64,000 nt of DNA, from contig NW_020313285.1 in the NCBI RefSeq assembly GCF_003265705.1, positions 15,146,383 through 15,210,382 of the forward strand. The letters run 5' to 3'. Source of the DNA: Callorhinus ursinus. Taxonomy: Eukaryota; Chordata; Mammalia; Carnivora; Otariidae. The first letter of the stretch is position 1, and each line of letters opens with the position of its first letter. The translations under genes were made by a program, and so were the position numbers. Positions 35,476-48,239 of the stretch are shown one piece after another. Below the pieces are notes generated by a model. It made no database searches, had not been told where the DNA came from, and saw nothing but the letters and a program-made list of their open reading frames with translations.

Positions 35476-35849
35476 GAACTGCTGTTTGAAAGTGAAGGTG
35501 TGAATTTCTGTGTTGACCTTTCTTGTTGAAGAACAGGTTGTAGGGAAGAGATGATACAAAAAGCCCTCAATAATCACAAGTGACACTTTAAGCTTTTTTG
35601 TAACAAATAGCTAAGGTTAAGACTAAATGGAAAACAAGAATTTCACATGCTCAGAACCCTCAGGAGAACTGCACCTCTGAATATAAAACCACTGACCCTA
35701 ATCCTTTATTGTTTATGTTAAGGCATCTGCATAGGTTGGGACACTTAGAAGCATAAATTGACAAACGGAAACATTTAACTTTTTTTTTCTTAGATTGGGT
35801 CCCTTCACATAAATGTAGCCTATGGAGTGAAACAATTATTAGATGACTT

Positions 35850-36110
35850 CTGCTTATCCTGCAAATCTCAGCTCACCCTACATGTCAACCTCGTTAAGGA
35901 GCACTTCCTGTTCCCCAAAGCGCCTGGAACTCCCCTATATGTAGCACTCACCATCCTGATAATTTTGGGTTAGGGATTTGTTCTTTTATTTTTCTAGATT
36001 ATAAGCTTCATGCAGTCAAAGACAAATATCTGTCTCATTTGTTGCTTTATCCCTAGCAAATAGCACAGTGCCTGGTATATGGCAGGCACCCACCAAATAT
36101 TTGTGGAATT
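35850..36110 (+). repeat. L2 LINE 3' end
   Basis: Clear L2 3' pattern: 'aaatctcagctcaccctaca', 'gattataagcttcatgcagt', 'agcacagtgcctggtatatg', then a 'ggcaggcacccaccaaatat' end. Confidence 0.75.
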
Positions 36111-37500
36111 AACAAAAAAGCTACCAAATGCTTTTTGGAACCATCTCTCTCCTGTTGGTTAGTCACGATGAAAAGAATCATGGAGAAAGGAATGAACCAC
36201 AATCCTGTCTTTAGAGCGTAGTGGGAGGTCCGATTCTTGCAGAAGGCTGACTTAATGCAGAATGACTACTGCATAAGAGGGGGCTTTCAAAAAATTAGAA
36301 GTCAGAATATCAACGTATCAGACAAATACAACAACTTCACTGACTGATGGAAGCTCCACAAAATTGAAAGTGAAAATGCCCCCTCTTTTATATGGGCAAG
36401 CCACTTAAATCCTGTATGTGTTTTTCCTCAATTTTATCTGAGATAGTTTTTATTATCCTCTTTAAGTTAGGTAACTAAGTTAATATGTAGAGCTGCTTTT
36501 GACAAAAGTAGCTCTTTTCAAAGGGTTACTGAGAATTACACTGCTGAGTAAATTAAATTCACTGTAGAGGGAGATCAGCTGTGACTAATCTAGGTCTTTT
36601 TTTCCTCACATTATTCCTTGATTTATTTTCCACGGTGTACCAGACAAAATCAGCTTTTCTTCTGAGTGATTTTGATCTGTGTTTTAATGCAAAATGATTT
36701 CTTTGTATGCCAAATGAGTAGCTTGTATAAGGAGGAGGTTAATTTTTTTCACTCAGTTCAACTCTGCTGGTAGTATTAACTATAAAAAGGACAAGATTTG
36801 TGGCCTTAATATATATCCTTGAATATTGTTGCATAATACCGCAAGAACTAGGGCAAGGATGAATGACCCTCAGCACTATTTTCACCCATTAATTTTATTT
36901 TATAAGTTTCTTATTTAATACTCCTTTTAAATGAACTGGACCTATGCCCTCAATCCATAAAGAAGATAGAACATTCGCTGCTGTGTACTGACATTATTGT
37001 TTAGCATCATGAGCCAGGAGTAAAGTCAAGAGAGAACTAGCCTTGCCATCCACTGACTGCCACAAAGAATCCCACAATATGAATTAAACAGACATTTCCT
37101 TTTGCACATTTTCTTCAAAATATGAAAAGCCAGTGATGAGTAGCTCTACTTTGCAAGGAAACTAGTTTTCTGATCAGATAATTAAGCCTATTTGTAGCTA
37201 ATTAATTCTGTCATGCATGACCAGAAATCATGGAGATCAGAAATATATACCAATGGGGAACAATTGATATTTGCCCCCATCTAGAGGGTTGTGACTGTTG
37301 ATACCCCACATTAAAACATTTCTTGGTTCAGGCATCTCCCAAAATCTATGAGGCTGATCTCTAGGAACTCATTTGAACACTTGGTGGATCAAGTGCTGAA
37401 TGAGGGCCAAGGCTTTTCCCAAAAGTACGTCTTGGTCATGCATGCACTTACTCCTGTGTTGTACCTCCATACAGGTGTTCTTCTGTGGGAGAATAGCAAC
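36111..37500. other. Unclassified DNA
   Basis: About 1.4 kb with nothing recognised beyond a doubtful MIR-like patch near 36450-36530. Confidence 0.5.
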
Positions 37501-37501
37501 T

Positions 37502-37676
37502 ACATTTGTTTGTTTGTTTGTTTTATTTAAATTCCACTAGCCAACATATAATACATCATTAGTTTCAGATGTAGTGTTCAGTGTTCATCAGTTGAGTAAA
37601 ACACCCAATGCTCATCACATCATGTGCCCTCCTTAAGGCCCATCACCTGGTTACCCCATCCCCCCTGATTTTTTTT
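37502..37676 (-). mobile_element. L1 3' UTR fragment, different subfamily
   Basis: Begins with the (TTTG)n tail complement, then 'catcattagtttcagatgta', 'ccaatgctcatcacatcatg' and 'ggcccatcacctggttaccc'. It is an L1 3' UTR on the minus strand, but of another subfamily from the young copies at 32833 and 35196. Confidence 0.85.
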
Positions 37677-37679
37677 AAA

Positions 37680-38990
37680 CAGCAAAACCACGTGAACCTC
37701 TCTTGATCTCCAAAGTATACAGATTTTCACTCAAGCAGCAATTAGCAACTTCACTGTACTCATCACATTATTAAAACATATATACAGCATCATGTCACCT
37801 GCTCTTCATCTGGCTGACATGGATTCCATTTGGGAAAGGGTTTTGAAAGGGAGATACCGTTCATCACCTCTTGGTTATTCTTGGTCATATTCTATGCTTA
37901 GTTTGCCTTTGCTCTTTATAGAAGTACTTTTAATAACTTGTACATTCACATATTGCTCAAGTTTTTAATCAAGACTGTTTTAAGAAACAACTGAGTGATA
38001 TCTTTACTTCTCAGGCAGGTATTTTATAAAATGTATGCTAACAGTTTTTGCAACAGCATTCCCTATATAAAATTCCTGGTAAGAAATTTATTTTAGGATT
38101 TATTAAGAGAAAAAAATTAAAGAAACCAAACTTTGTTTTCTCAGTAAAAAAATATTTTGTTTCAACTTCTTTTAATGTACATTGTGATACTATATTTACT
38201 TTTTTTAGCTAACTCCTAGGAGACACAATTAAATCTGAGATATAGTTATAGCAATGACATTAACCTTTGCATCTAACACATTTGTTTTCATTTTTCATTT
38301 TCTAATTTATTATCCCAGTATGTATCCTTATGATAATTTTTGTCAAATTGTGTTAGAAAGAAATTAGATCCATGGTACTCCAACCACCAACTCCCACAAC
38401 AGAAGGGGTATATATTACATAATGCATGAAAGAGAATTTGGCCACTGTGGGTATAACCTAGATGAACACAGATTGAATGGATGAAGTCTTTAATCCATAC
38501 ACAAATATTTGTGCCTACGGAGGATTGCTTTCCAAGGTAGAATAAATGAATTAGAAATAAAAAATATGAAATAGAAAATTAGAACACTGAGAGAGCTAAG
38601 GATATATTCATAACCAGCACCATGTGTCACACACTAATTTAACTTACAAAATTACAAAAGAGTGAAACTCGAGAGCTCTCACTAAGAAGAATTTTAGCCA
38701 GTTTTGAATGATGGAGAACAGGATGACAAATCGGATGTGTAGATGTGTGTGCATAATTGTGTGTGTTCTCATGCATGTTCATGTTATTTGAAGATTAGAA
38801 AGAGGGTGTTTGGAGAAAAAGCAAATAAGTAAAATACAGCATTTTTATGATACCTACTAAGAGTGAAGGATAACAAAAGTCCATTCTTCTACAGAAGATT
38901 TTGACTCCCAGTTAAGTTTCTGAATTTTTCCTCCCAATAAAGATAAAATATCAATTGTGTTATTAGGAATCATTGGTAAATTATATCTGG
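37680..38990. other. Unclassified AT-rich DNA
   Basis: Nothing recognised. Confidence 0.5.
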
Positions 38991-40420
38991 ACTGAAAAAA
39001 TTAGAGATCTGATAGGGAGCCACAACTGTGGGCCTCCCTGAATATGGTGACTCTTATAGTTGGATGTGTTCTTTGTGGGGACCTATGGGATTGTTTGTAT
39101 AAATCCAGGCTCCTGTGGGTCAGGAGCTTTTAAGCCAGTGTAATTCATTCCATTGTACTTGAACTGTCACCCAGGGTGACCAAGATGGCTTTAACACTCC
39201 TCTCAGCTGACTAAACTTTGGTCAGATTTCTTTCTGACTATAGGCCCCTGACCTCCCTATTTTTAGAGCATTAACTTTAGAGAACTTGGAATTATAAATT
39301 CTTCCTCTACCTCTGAGATGTAAATCTTCTATAACCTAGGACCATCTTTCTCCAGGACCTGGGAGCTTCCCTTTGAAATGTAATCATCAAGAAAGATAGG
39401 ACCCCTGACCCCAGCCTCATTTTGAGGGTAGGAGTCCAACCTAGTGGGCTATAAATGACAGCAAACAGAGAACAAATAATGTGGCCCAATCATATTGACT
39501 AACCTCCCTGCTTAAGCTCACCCCAGTGGTTAAAAATGTTCTCACCTTTGAAAAGGGAACTCTTGTACACTGTTGCCGGGAATGTAAATTGGTAGAGCCG
39601 CGATGAAAAACAGTATAGAGCTTCCTCAAAAAAATTAAAACTAGAAATACCAAATGATCCAATAATTCCACTACTAGGTATTTACCCAAAGAAAATGAAA
39701 ACACTAATTCAAAAAGATATATGCACCCCTGTGTTTACTGTGGCATTATTTACAGTAGCCAAGATATGGAAGCAACTTAAGTGTCCATCAGTGGGCAAAT
39801 GGATAAAGAAGATGTGGAATATATATGCAATGAAATATTACACAGCCATTAAAAAGATGATGTCCTGCCATTTGTGACCACATGGATGGACCCAGACAGT
39901 ATTACTCTAAGTGAAATAAGTCAGACAGAAAGACAAATACCATATGATTTCATTCATATATACAAAAACGAATGAATAAACAAACAAATAAAAAGCAGAG
40001 TCAGACCTATAAATACAATGATGGCTGCCAGAGGGGAGGGGGTCGGGATGGACAAAATGGGTAAAGGAGAATGGGAGATACAGGCTTCCAGTTATAGAAT
40101 GAATATGCCACAGAAATAAAAGGCACAGCGTAAGCAATATAGTCAACGCTATTGTAATAGCATGGTGTGGCGCCAGAAGGTAGGTACAGTTGTGGCATAG
40201 CACAATGTATAAACTTGTCGAATCGCTATGTTGTACACCTGAAACTCATGTAACCTTGTCTATCAACTACACTCAAATAAAAAAAAATTGTTTTTAATTT
40301 TCCCATCTTTTATTTCAGGAGAGTTGAGTTCATTCTCTCTTCCTTATTGCAATAGTCTTGAATAAAGTCTTCCACGCTATTATTTTTGACAAGTGACCAG
40401 TGTAATTTTTCTTTTACAGG
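38991..40420 (+). mobile_element. Probable LTR split by an L1
   Basis: 38991-39552 and 40303-40420 read as the two parts of one old LTR. The left part ends 'cttaagctcaccccagtggt' with 'ttctcaccttt', and the right part has 'gcaatagtcttgaataaagt' followed by 'cttcc', an AATAAA signal placed as in an LTR R region. No retroviral coding sequence is attached. The L1 at 39553-40295 lies between them. The assignment rests on layout and remembered motifs, and no family name is given. Confidence 0.4.
39553..40295 (+). mobile_element. 5'-truncated L1 3' end
   Basis: Late ORF2 and 3' UTR: 'actcttgtacactgttgccg', 'gtgtccatcagtgggcaaat', 'ggaccacatggatgg'-like sequence, then 'tgtacacctgaaactcatgt', 'actacactcaaataaaaaaa'. 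The 3' UTR type differs from the young copies and is older (L1MA-like). Confidence 0.85.
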
Positions 40421-40606
40421 GATGAGGTGAGAGAGGAAAGAGGACAGCTACTGGTTGGTTGTGGGGACTGATGCAAAGACTACTTCCAAAGAAGCAGCCT
40501 GGTGCCGCTCTTCTTGCTAGCAAGTTGTGGTTCCATCCTCTCTCTTCCCAAGCTGACTAAGGCCAACAGGGCCTATGATAGTCCTGTGAGTTTAAATGCT
40601 TAGTTG

Positions 40607-40830
40607 GGGCACCTGGGTGGCTCAGTCAGTTAAGTGTCTGCCTTTGGCTCAGGTCATGATCCCAGGGTCCTGGCATCGAGCCCCATGTCTGGCTCTCTGC
40701 TCAGCCAGGCATCTGCCTCTCTATCTCCTTCTACTCCTCCCCCAGGTCATGCTCTCTCTCCCTCTCTCTTTGTTAAATAAATAAATAAAATCTTTAAAGA
40801 ATGAATGAATGAATGAATGAATAAGTAAAT
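40607..40830 (+). mobile_element. CAN SINE with (GAAT)n tail
   Basis: Sense SINE whose A-rich tail has become a GAAT microsatellite (about 40799-40824). Exact TSD aaatgcttagttg at 40594-40606 and 40831-40843. Confidence 0.96.
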
Positions 40831-40843
40831 AAATGCTTAGTTG

Positions 40844-42570
40844 ATATTGCACTTAAGGTGACCCTATCCTCCTATCTTGCTACTATTTTTCATTTTGTTT
40901 TTTAGTGGAGTTTACTTTCAACCAAGTAAAACCAGAAAGTGAAATGATGAGTCCTAATTAACTTGCTTCATAGTTTTCAGTAGCCTGATCTTTTTTGTCA
41001 GTACTTGATACTTAATTACTATTGTATGACTCTTGAGAAAGCCTGTTCCCTTATAATGGAGCTGTTTACTTGTGTTGGGAGTTTTAAAGAACAATTCAGG
41101 TATTTTAGTTAGCTGCAAACAGAATAGTAACTTATTCATAGGTAAAGGAGTGTACTATCATCTAAAAAACAGGATTTATAAGAAAATGAATAGAGGGGAG
41201 AAAAAAAAACCTACAGGTAGTCTAGGACCAGTGATGTTTGTTTTAGCATTTTGTAGGATCCCTCAGGATGGGAATAAAACTGATTCCCTGGCAGCTAGTA
41301 AAGAGGCTACTCTGAAAAACCTGCTCTTGAGCAGGCTGCCTGGGGTCATCTCATAAAAAAACAGAAAACCAATTTCAGTTGTTTATAGATTATTTGAAAA
41401 ACCTTGAGGGTTCAACTTTGAGTGTATATGATAAGCTGTCTCTTTGTATTGTCTACTGGGGTGCTTTCATTTGGTAACTTTCAATTAATTATTAGTCCAG
41501 GGCTGCACCACTTCCTCACCAGAATTTCTCAGCACATTCACACAGCCTGAGCTTGGGCAGGATGATGGTAGACGTTCCTTCCTGAGGGCTGAATGTGTTT
41601 TTCAAAACAATTAAACATATTCAATTGATCAAGCCAGAAACACTGTTCAGAGACCTATAGATAGAACAAAGAAGAACCAAAGAAGGAAAACAGAGACTTT
41701 TTGACTCCTTTTAATTCTTTTAATGATCCTTTAAATGTAGGTCATTTATTTGAAAGGAAGTATGTTTAGGACTTGGGGAAATTATTTCAAATATATTCCA
41801 ACTTTAAATTAAAGCACATTCAGGCAGATAATGGATTGCTGGAAAATTATTATACATACTTTATCTAAAGAGCTGTCAAGAATTTATAAATGAATACCAC
41901 ATTGTCTGAAGTACTTAGAGAATACAGACAGCTTCCTTGCCCTAATGCTAGCTATCAGCTGTTAATGCATAATAATTATGTCTTCACTGATAATTCTTAC
42001 AAGAACTTGTTTTCTGTATCTCATTATTGTAATTCTCTTCTTCCTTCACCTTCTCCTGCTTTTAACCTTTCCTTTTTGATTTTTATTATTTTTTCTATAC
42101 AGAGATGAATTCTCTGGAATATGAAAGGATTTAATGGATGATGGGTTTTGTAGAGACATAGATGGCACATTTAAATCTAGAAAAATGACATTAGCTTAAT
42201 TGAGGAAAATAATAAAAAACATCTCTGGAACTATTCCAGATATCTTTGCATGCCACAGATAAAGGACTATGGACTATTGTGGGAGAAATTTGGACATAAG
42301 TTATAGGGAAATGGGACTCTGGCAGAAACTCAATTAAATTCAGAGCATTCCTAAGTTCAGTGCAGACAGTGTGCCTAGGTGCCATAGGGGTTAAAAGGTG
42401 AGGAAGACCCTGTGTGTGTTTAAGGAATTTATGATCAGACCAAGTTCCTTTCTACTCAGGAGTCCTCTCTTTGAAAGCAAGGTTGACTTGTAGCCATTTT
42501 AAATTCTTACAGCCTAGCACAGGACCTGTGAATGTCCAAGAAATAGTTATTGAACTGAAGCACACAAAGT
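40844..42570. other. Unclassified DNA
   Basis: About 1.7 kb with nothing recognised; open frames at 41072-41356 and 41890-42108 have no domain. Confidence 0.5.
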
Positions 42571-42730
42571 GGGGCGCCTGGGTGGCTTAGTCAGTTAAAC
42601 ATCTGCCTTCAGCTCAGGTCATGATCTCAGGGTCCTGGGATCGAGCCCTGCATGGGGCTCCCTGCTCAGTGCAGACTCTGCTTCTCCCCCTCGCTCTCTC
42701 AAAATAAATAAGATCTTTAGAAAAAAAACA
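42571..42730 (+). mobile_element. CAN SINE
   Basis: Sense SINE, 'ggggcgcctgggtggcttag' to 'aaaataaataagatctttag'. Its CT-rich part is shortened. Confidence 0.93.
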
Positions 42731-42813
42731 ATTGTGAGAAAACTGCCATATTAATCAAGAAATCTTTCTCTGTAACCCCTATAGACCTTTAAAAATATAT
42801 CTCACCTCTCCCT

Positions 42814-43015
42814 GGGGCACCTGTGTGGTTCACTTAAAGCATCAACTCTTGATTTCAGCCCAGGTCATGATCTCAGGGTTGTGGGATTGAGCCCAGCATC
42901 AGGCTCCACATTTAGCAGAGAGTCTGCTTGAGATTCTCTCTCTCCCTCACCCTCTGCCTCTGCCACCTCCCCCTGCTCTCTGTCTCTCAAATAAATAAAT
43001 AAATCTTTGGGGGCA
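42814..43015 (+). mobile_element. CAN SINE, diverged
   Basis: Sense SINE, 'ggggcacctgtgtggttcac' to 'aataaataaataaatctttg'. The flanks atatatctcacctct and gtatatctcatctct are a long TSD with two mismatches, so this copy is older than those with exact TSDs. Confidence 0.92.
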
Positions 43016-43097
43016 AAAAAAGTATATCTCATCTCTTCCTTTGAGTTTATGGAAGCCTCATCTAGATTTAACAGATGAGAAAAGCAAACGAAAATAA

Positions 43098-43345
43098 AAA
43101 TAATAACCACTTATTGAGCTACCGAATTTTTACACTGCATTGAGTATTCTACAGGGTGCTTTACATGTTTTATCTGACTTTATTCTCAAATCATTCTGTG
43201 AAGATATGATGAAGCAAATGAAGCCCCTGGCAGTGAAGAATTTTTGCACAGTTATATCGCTAGCAAGGGGAAAGACGAGGATCCCAGCTCTGTTCTGTTG
43301 AACTCCAGAGCCCATGTTTCTTCCATTGGTCTTTATGGTTCTCAA
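43098..43345 (-). repeat. MIR SINE remnant
   Basis: Antisense: 'cttattgagctaccgaattt', 'ggtgctttacatgttttatc', 'gatcccagctctgttctgtt', 'gaactccagagcccatg' in correct order. Confidence 0.7.
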
Positions 43346-43732
43346 GCATGAGCAAATTACCTGCAGCCACTAAATACATGCTTCCAATCATAAGCCAGAA
43401 ACTTTGACAAGTGCTCTTAACTTGACATTCAAGACATACTGAGAATTGCCCACTCATAAAAGGTAAGGTAAACCTCGATTTTCCTAAGTGAACAATCTGA
43501 AGCTGATATTTAAGACATTTTCCTCTCATTTCCAAATCCCATTAGTAGTATTTGTTATGACAAAAATACGTGTGAAGTTTGACTGTGACTTCCAAGTATA
43601 TGTGAGTTTTTATTGCTCTTCTCTTTCTAGCAAAGAGGGGAGGAATGGAAAGGAGAGTGGAAATTGATGTTTTAGGTATAGTAGTAGATAGTACTAGTAG
43701 AAACAGAATTTAATCTCCAGAAGCCATTTTCT

Positions 43733-43929
43733 TTTTTTCTTTAAGATTTTATTTATTTATTTGACAGAGAGAGAGATAGAGAGAGCAGGAACACAAGCAG
43801 GGGGAGTGGGAGAGGGAGAAGCAGGCTTCCTGTGGAGCAGGGAGCCCGATGCGGGGCTCGATCCCAGGACCCCGGGATCATGACCTGAGCTGAAGGCAGA
43901 TGCTTGACGACTGAGCCACCCAGGCACCC
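43733..43929 (-). mobile_element. CAN SINE with exact TSD
   Basis: Reversed SINE ending 'gagccacccaggcaccc'. Exact 16-bp TSD ccagaagccattttct at 43717-43732 and 43930-43945. The 104-codon open frame through it is SINE translation. Confidence 0.97.
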
Positions 43930-44059
43930 CCAGAAGCCATTTTCTGATCTTTGAGATCTTTGAGGGGTCTTTCTGATCTCAAAGCCCATTTTTTTCCCTA
44001 TTCTACCATACCAATTCCCCAAAATTGATAGGATAGTTGTTGAATTGTATTGTGTTATC

Positions 44060-44215
44060 TCTGCCAAAATCTAGCTGTAAATTTTTGGACAGATCTCTCT
44101 AAGCATCAGTTTATTCATCTATAAAAAAGGATTAATGGTAATGATTATCTCATAGGGCTTAAGTGTTAAATAATTTAATTTGCTAAGTATCATGCCTAAC
44201 AAGAAGAAAGCCAAC
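44060..44215 (+). repeat. MIR SINE remnant
   Basis: 'ctctaagcatcagtttattc', then 'atctataaaaaaggattaat' and 'tctcatagggcttaagtg', in sense MIR order. Confidence 0.75.
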
Positions 44216-44689
44216 CAGTCTTTCCACGACACTGGCAGTGTAAGATAAGGCACATTTTATATTTGTCTAAATGAAATTAAATCTTGATTTAACATCTGTG
44301 TGCCAAGGTTGGCTATATCTCTGACATCAGTGAAATTTGAGGCATCACTCCTCTATTATATTGTAATAAATCCCAAAGTTTACTCAGTTAAAAAAAGAAA
44401 GGGCTAGGGGGCATAGCCTTCTGTTTCTGTGGGCCATGACACTGGGCCTCTTGGTGTTATGTAATCCCCTGACACAGCTGAAGCTGCAGAGAGGCCATGT
44501 TCTCAGCCTCAGCCATGGGAGTATCATGGGAGTACCCAAGACCAAGGTTCGTAGTCTGCAGCCTACACAGTCACTCCTGGAGCAGGAGTAGTCCCCTTCA
44601 GAGTTCCCGCCAGCTCCAGGCTTCTGTGAGCCAGAGGGACCCAAGTGTTGGAGGAGGAGGTCATGGAGAGGACATAACTACTGATTGAC
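44216..44689. other. Unclassified, GC-richer at 44400-44660
   Basis: Open frames on both strands (44384-44644 minus, 44497-44688 plus) reflect local GC content; no domain seen. Confidence 0.45.
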
Positions 44690-45260
44690 CATGGTAGATC
44701 CAGGCAAACAAAGGCTCCTCATCCCCTCTCCTGTCCTTGGAAGGTACATTCTGCCCACCATCCCCACAACAGGACCCATTTCAGGGAGGTAGCCTTGAGA
44801 GACAGCAATGTGTTACTGAGACATACATGACAGAACCCAGTGAAGACCCCCATATAAACTTTTAAGATTCTGGCAGGTGGGTATGGAGAGCTCCTCCTCT
44901 TGTGTCCACCCAAGACAAGCCTTTTATATAAGTTTCCTTGTTTTGTTCTGTTTTGTTTTTTAAGATTTACTTATTTATTTGAGAGAGAGAGAAAGAGAGA
45001 GTGCTCAAGCAGGGAGAGGGCGGAGGGAGAGAAAATCTCAGACTCCCCACTGAGCACAGAGCCCAACTCCTCAATCTCACTACCCTGAGATTATGACCTG
45101 AGCCGAAATCAAGAGTCGGAAACTCAACCTACTGCACCACCCAGGTGTCCCCATTCCCTTGCTTGTTAAAACTGCCACCTACAAACGGTAGTGGTCTGAC
45201 TCTCTTCAGGCTCTCTTTGCCCTCTTTATGCAGCGACCATTTCAGATTTCACCCAGGAAA
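44690..45260 (+). mobile_element. Possible old LTR split by a SINE
   Basis: 'gacccccatataaactttta', then 'tccacccaagacaagccttt' and 'tataagtttccttg', resumed after the SINE by 'cttgcttgttaaaactgcca' and 'ctctcttcaggctctctttg'. This layout, a TATA-like box about 100 bp before a C/T-rich end, suggests an LTR. Low certainty. Confidence 0.3.
44951..45152 (-). mobile_element. CAN SINE
   Basis: Reversed SINE from 'ttttaagatttacttattta' to 'ccacccaggtgtcccc'. The flanks ttccttgttttgtt and ttcccttgcttgtt look like a worn TSD. Confidence 0.92.
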
Positions 45261-46700
45261 GTTGAATTTTTGAACCAAGACCAAGTTGCAGCCTTCATCT
45301 CTCTACCTCCCAGTTAAGAGTGTTGCCACACTCTGGGCTGAAACCTGGCACCTCCTCAGTTGGAGAATGCACAGCGTCTATGCCCTCCTCTCTCAAACAG
45401 GATTAGCTTCTTAAAATTGCCCAGACTTTTTAAAAGGGACTCTGTGCAGGGTTGCTTAATGTGGATTTTCCATTTCAGACTTGAAACCCCGTGACAGATT
45501 GTTAAACTGCCCCTTCCCATCTCCCATTCACTTCTTTGTACTAACCTCATGATGAAGTAATAAGGCTAGTCAACAGACTATATTTTGAGTACAGCACTGT
45601 TATACACACTTCATCATAATATGCATATTTTTCTATATTTTACTTTTTGGCCATTTAACATTATATCTTGGAGATCTTTCAATGAAAGTCCAAATTTAGA
45701 GCAATCTGTAGACCACATGAAACTGAGTAGGAAAAAAAAAAAACCTTGTTTTTGTGAAGTGCTAAGACATTTCAGGCTGTTTATAATACAATATTACCTA
45801 GTAAAAGCTGACTGGTACTTTTACTGGTAATTTCTACTTGTATTTTACTAACACCATCTAGAATTAATCATTGTCAGTTATCTTTCCCTTAGAACAAATA
45901 GAATTAATGATATGTTTCACTGCTTTATTTGTTCAACGTTGTTATTTATATCCCACTTTTTCCTTATGAATTCTTTTTTCTTTTTCTATTTTGCTAAAAT
46001 ACATTGTAAGGTAACCCTTTCAGAGGAAGTCTGTGGGTAGTAAACAGAATTCTTTAGTTGTCTTAAATTGTTGAGATTTTGCCTTCACAAACATGACAGT
46101 TTATTTGTGCAGAAGTTCAGAGTTAATGGTTCTCAGGACTTTTGAGCTATTACTTATTTGTCTTCTGGGATTTGGCATTGTCAGTGAGAAATCTGATATC
46201 AGTCTTGTTTTCATGCATTCCTTATTCCAGTATTTTGATTTAGTATTTATTTGGATTTTTTTTTTAGGTATTTCTATATTCTCCTGAGGATTTTCTGTAT
46301 GCTAAGTTCTTGTATGTTTGGTAACATATGTCAGTTGCTGTTAAGCTTGAAGGATAATTCAGCTGTTTTAAATGATTAGGTGACACTATTTTCTTATAAT
46401 CTTGTAGATATGTCTTCCCTGACTCCTGGCATGAGGAGTAGCTACAGAGAAGACTGAAGCAACCTGACTTTTCCCTGTATACATCGCTCCCTTTTCTATG
46501 TGGATGACCATATACTTCTTTCTAACATGTTCTATCTTAGTGTCTTTCGTTCTTTAAACAAATTTTCCTAAGACATCTGGGAAGTAGAATGTTCTTCAGA
46601 TATGTAGATTAAAACTTTTCTAAAATATTTGAAATTTAAAAATATTCATGTGGTTTTTGCATGGTTTTCAGTTCCATTCTTTATAAATTCTGCTACACTA
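45261..46700. other. Mostly unclassified, with weak old-LINE traces
   Basis: 45620-45700 ('acattatatcttggagatct' then 'ttcaatg') weakly resembles antisense old L1. 46090-46290 also looks repeat-like. Neither can be bounded. Confidence 0.35.
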
Positions 46701-46882
46701 GGGGCACCTGGGTGGCTCAGTCAGTTAAGCATCTCTGACTCTTGATTTTGGCTCAGGTCGTGATCTCAGGTTCATGAGATCAAGCCCTGCATGGCATGGA
46801 GACTGCTTGGGATTCTCTCTCTCCCTCTCCCTCTGCCCCTCCTTTCCTGCTCGTGCTCTCTAAATAAATAGGTAAATAAGTA
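46701..46882 (+). mobile_element. CAN SINE
   Basis: Sense SINE, 'ggggcacctgggtggctcag' to 'aataggtaaataagtaa'. Flanks aaattctgctacac and aaattctgtttcac form a TSD with two mismatches. Confidence 0.93.
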
Positions 46883-46899
46883 AAATTCTGTTTCACAAG

Positions 46900-48239
46900 C
46901 ACTAAGTATATATGTGATAGATCTTCAGCCTTCAGTCTAGCATTTTCTTCATAATCATTTCTATATATTTATTATTTTCCATTATTCTTTATTTATAATT
47001 TCATCTATCCTCTCAACATGTACCTGAATGTGATTTTAAGTCATCTTTATCCTATTTTTAATTGTTTTTAATATAGATTTTTTTTCACTTTTATTTTCAT
47101 GTTATTCCAGTGCTCAAATGGCTCCTTTTATCTTCTGCTGTCTTAGCAATTTATTTGCCTTTCTTGTGAGCTTTTCTTTTATGGACAGGTAATGTCTCCT
47201 GAATTTATTTGAGGCCATGGAGACTTATTTGTCTGAGCTCCTAATCTGTTGGGCTCTTGCAATGTTTTTTCTTTGCCTATCTGCTTTTTATTTTCCCTCT
47301 GTGCTTTTCTTGGAGTGTATATACATACTTTAAAATTTCTTGTTCTTCTGCTTTTAATGGATCAAATTATTCAAAGAATATAGTTGGGGAAACTGAGTAG
47401 AGGTGGAGTTGATGTGAGTAGGAACACTGCAGGTTTAGAATTCTCATCTTAAAAACCATCTTAGAAAACCTGTGATTTCCTTTGTCTTGGGCACTTCTGA
47501 TCTCAGCTTTCAATGTCCTAGCAATTTTTATACATATCAAGTGCTTTATGTCACAGCTCTGCTGCTGAGATCAGGTGATGTTCAATAACTGTGTGGTCTT
47601 GCCTTCACTCCTTTTTATCCATCCGTGAACAGTCTAGGTTATAGACCAGAAAAATAACACATCAGCATGGTCATCCATTCTATTTTACTTCCTCTGTGTC
47701 CCTGTCAAGTTTACAGTCTCTGTTACCTTTGTTAGTCCTCTTGTCTTGTTGCTCATTTAGGATAGAATTATTAGCTTTTAGGCAAGTGTTTCTTGTTCAC
47801 AACTTAAGCCTATACCTGCCTATTCCTAATGTCCTCCCTTGTTTTGGTCTAGATTTCTAGAGGCAAACATACCTCACATTTTGTAATTTAATTGAAAATT
47901 AAGATTTTTCTCTTTGCATTCTTTTGGATGTTTTTAGTTGGCTTCATGGAGTTGAGAGTATAATAAAAAGAGACATTACTCCATCATCTTCAACTGAAAA
48001 ACCAAAACACCTTTGAAAAGGTTGAATTGACATGGTGAAAAATTGACATAATTTTTGTTGATATGAATTACAAAAATGCTTAAGATACAGAGCCAACAAA
48101 GCTTGTTGATACATAGAATATAGAAGCCAGAGAAAATGGAGTTATTAATGACAGTCATTATATTTTCTTCGTTTGAGATACTATGAAGACCATGGTGCTA
48201 CTCATGTGATGCAGAAGTCTGGATGGCCAGACTGCTATG
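46900..48239. other. Unclassified AT-rich DNA
   Basis: No gene or repeat recognised in about 1.3 kb. Confidence 0.45.

Noticed and set aside
43753..44067. 104-codon open frame with a Ser/Leu-rich C-terminus
   Set aside because: The C-terminal part is the translated CAN SINE. The same SLPLPLPLPL-like string appears at the SINEs at 9484, 25238 and 61812.
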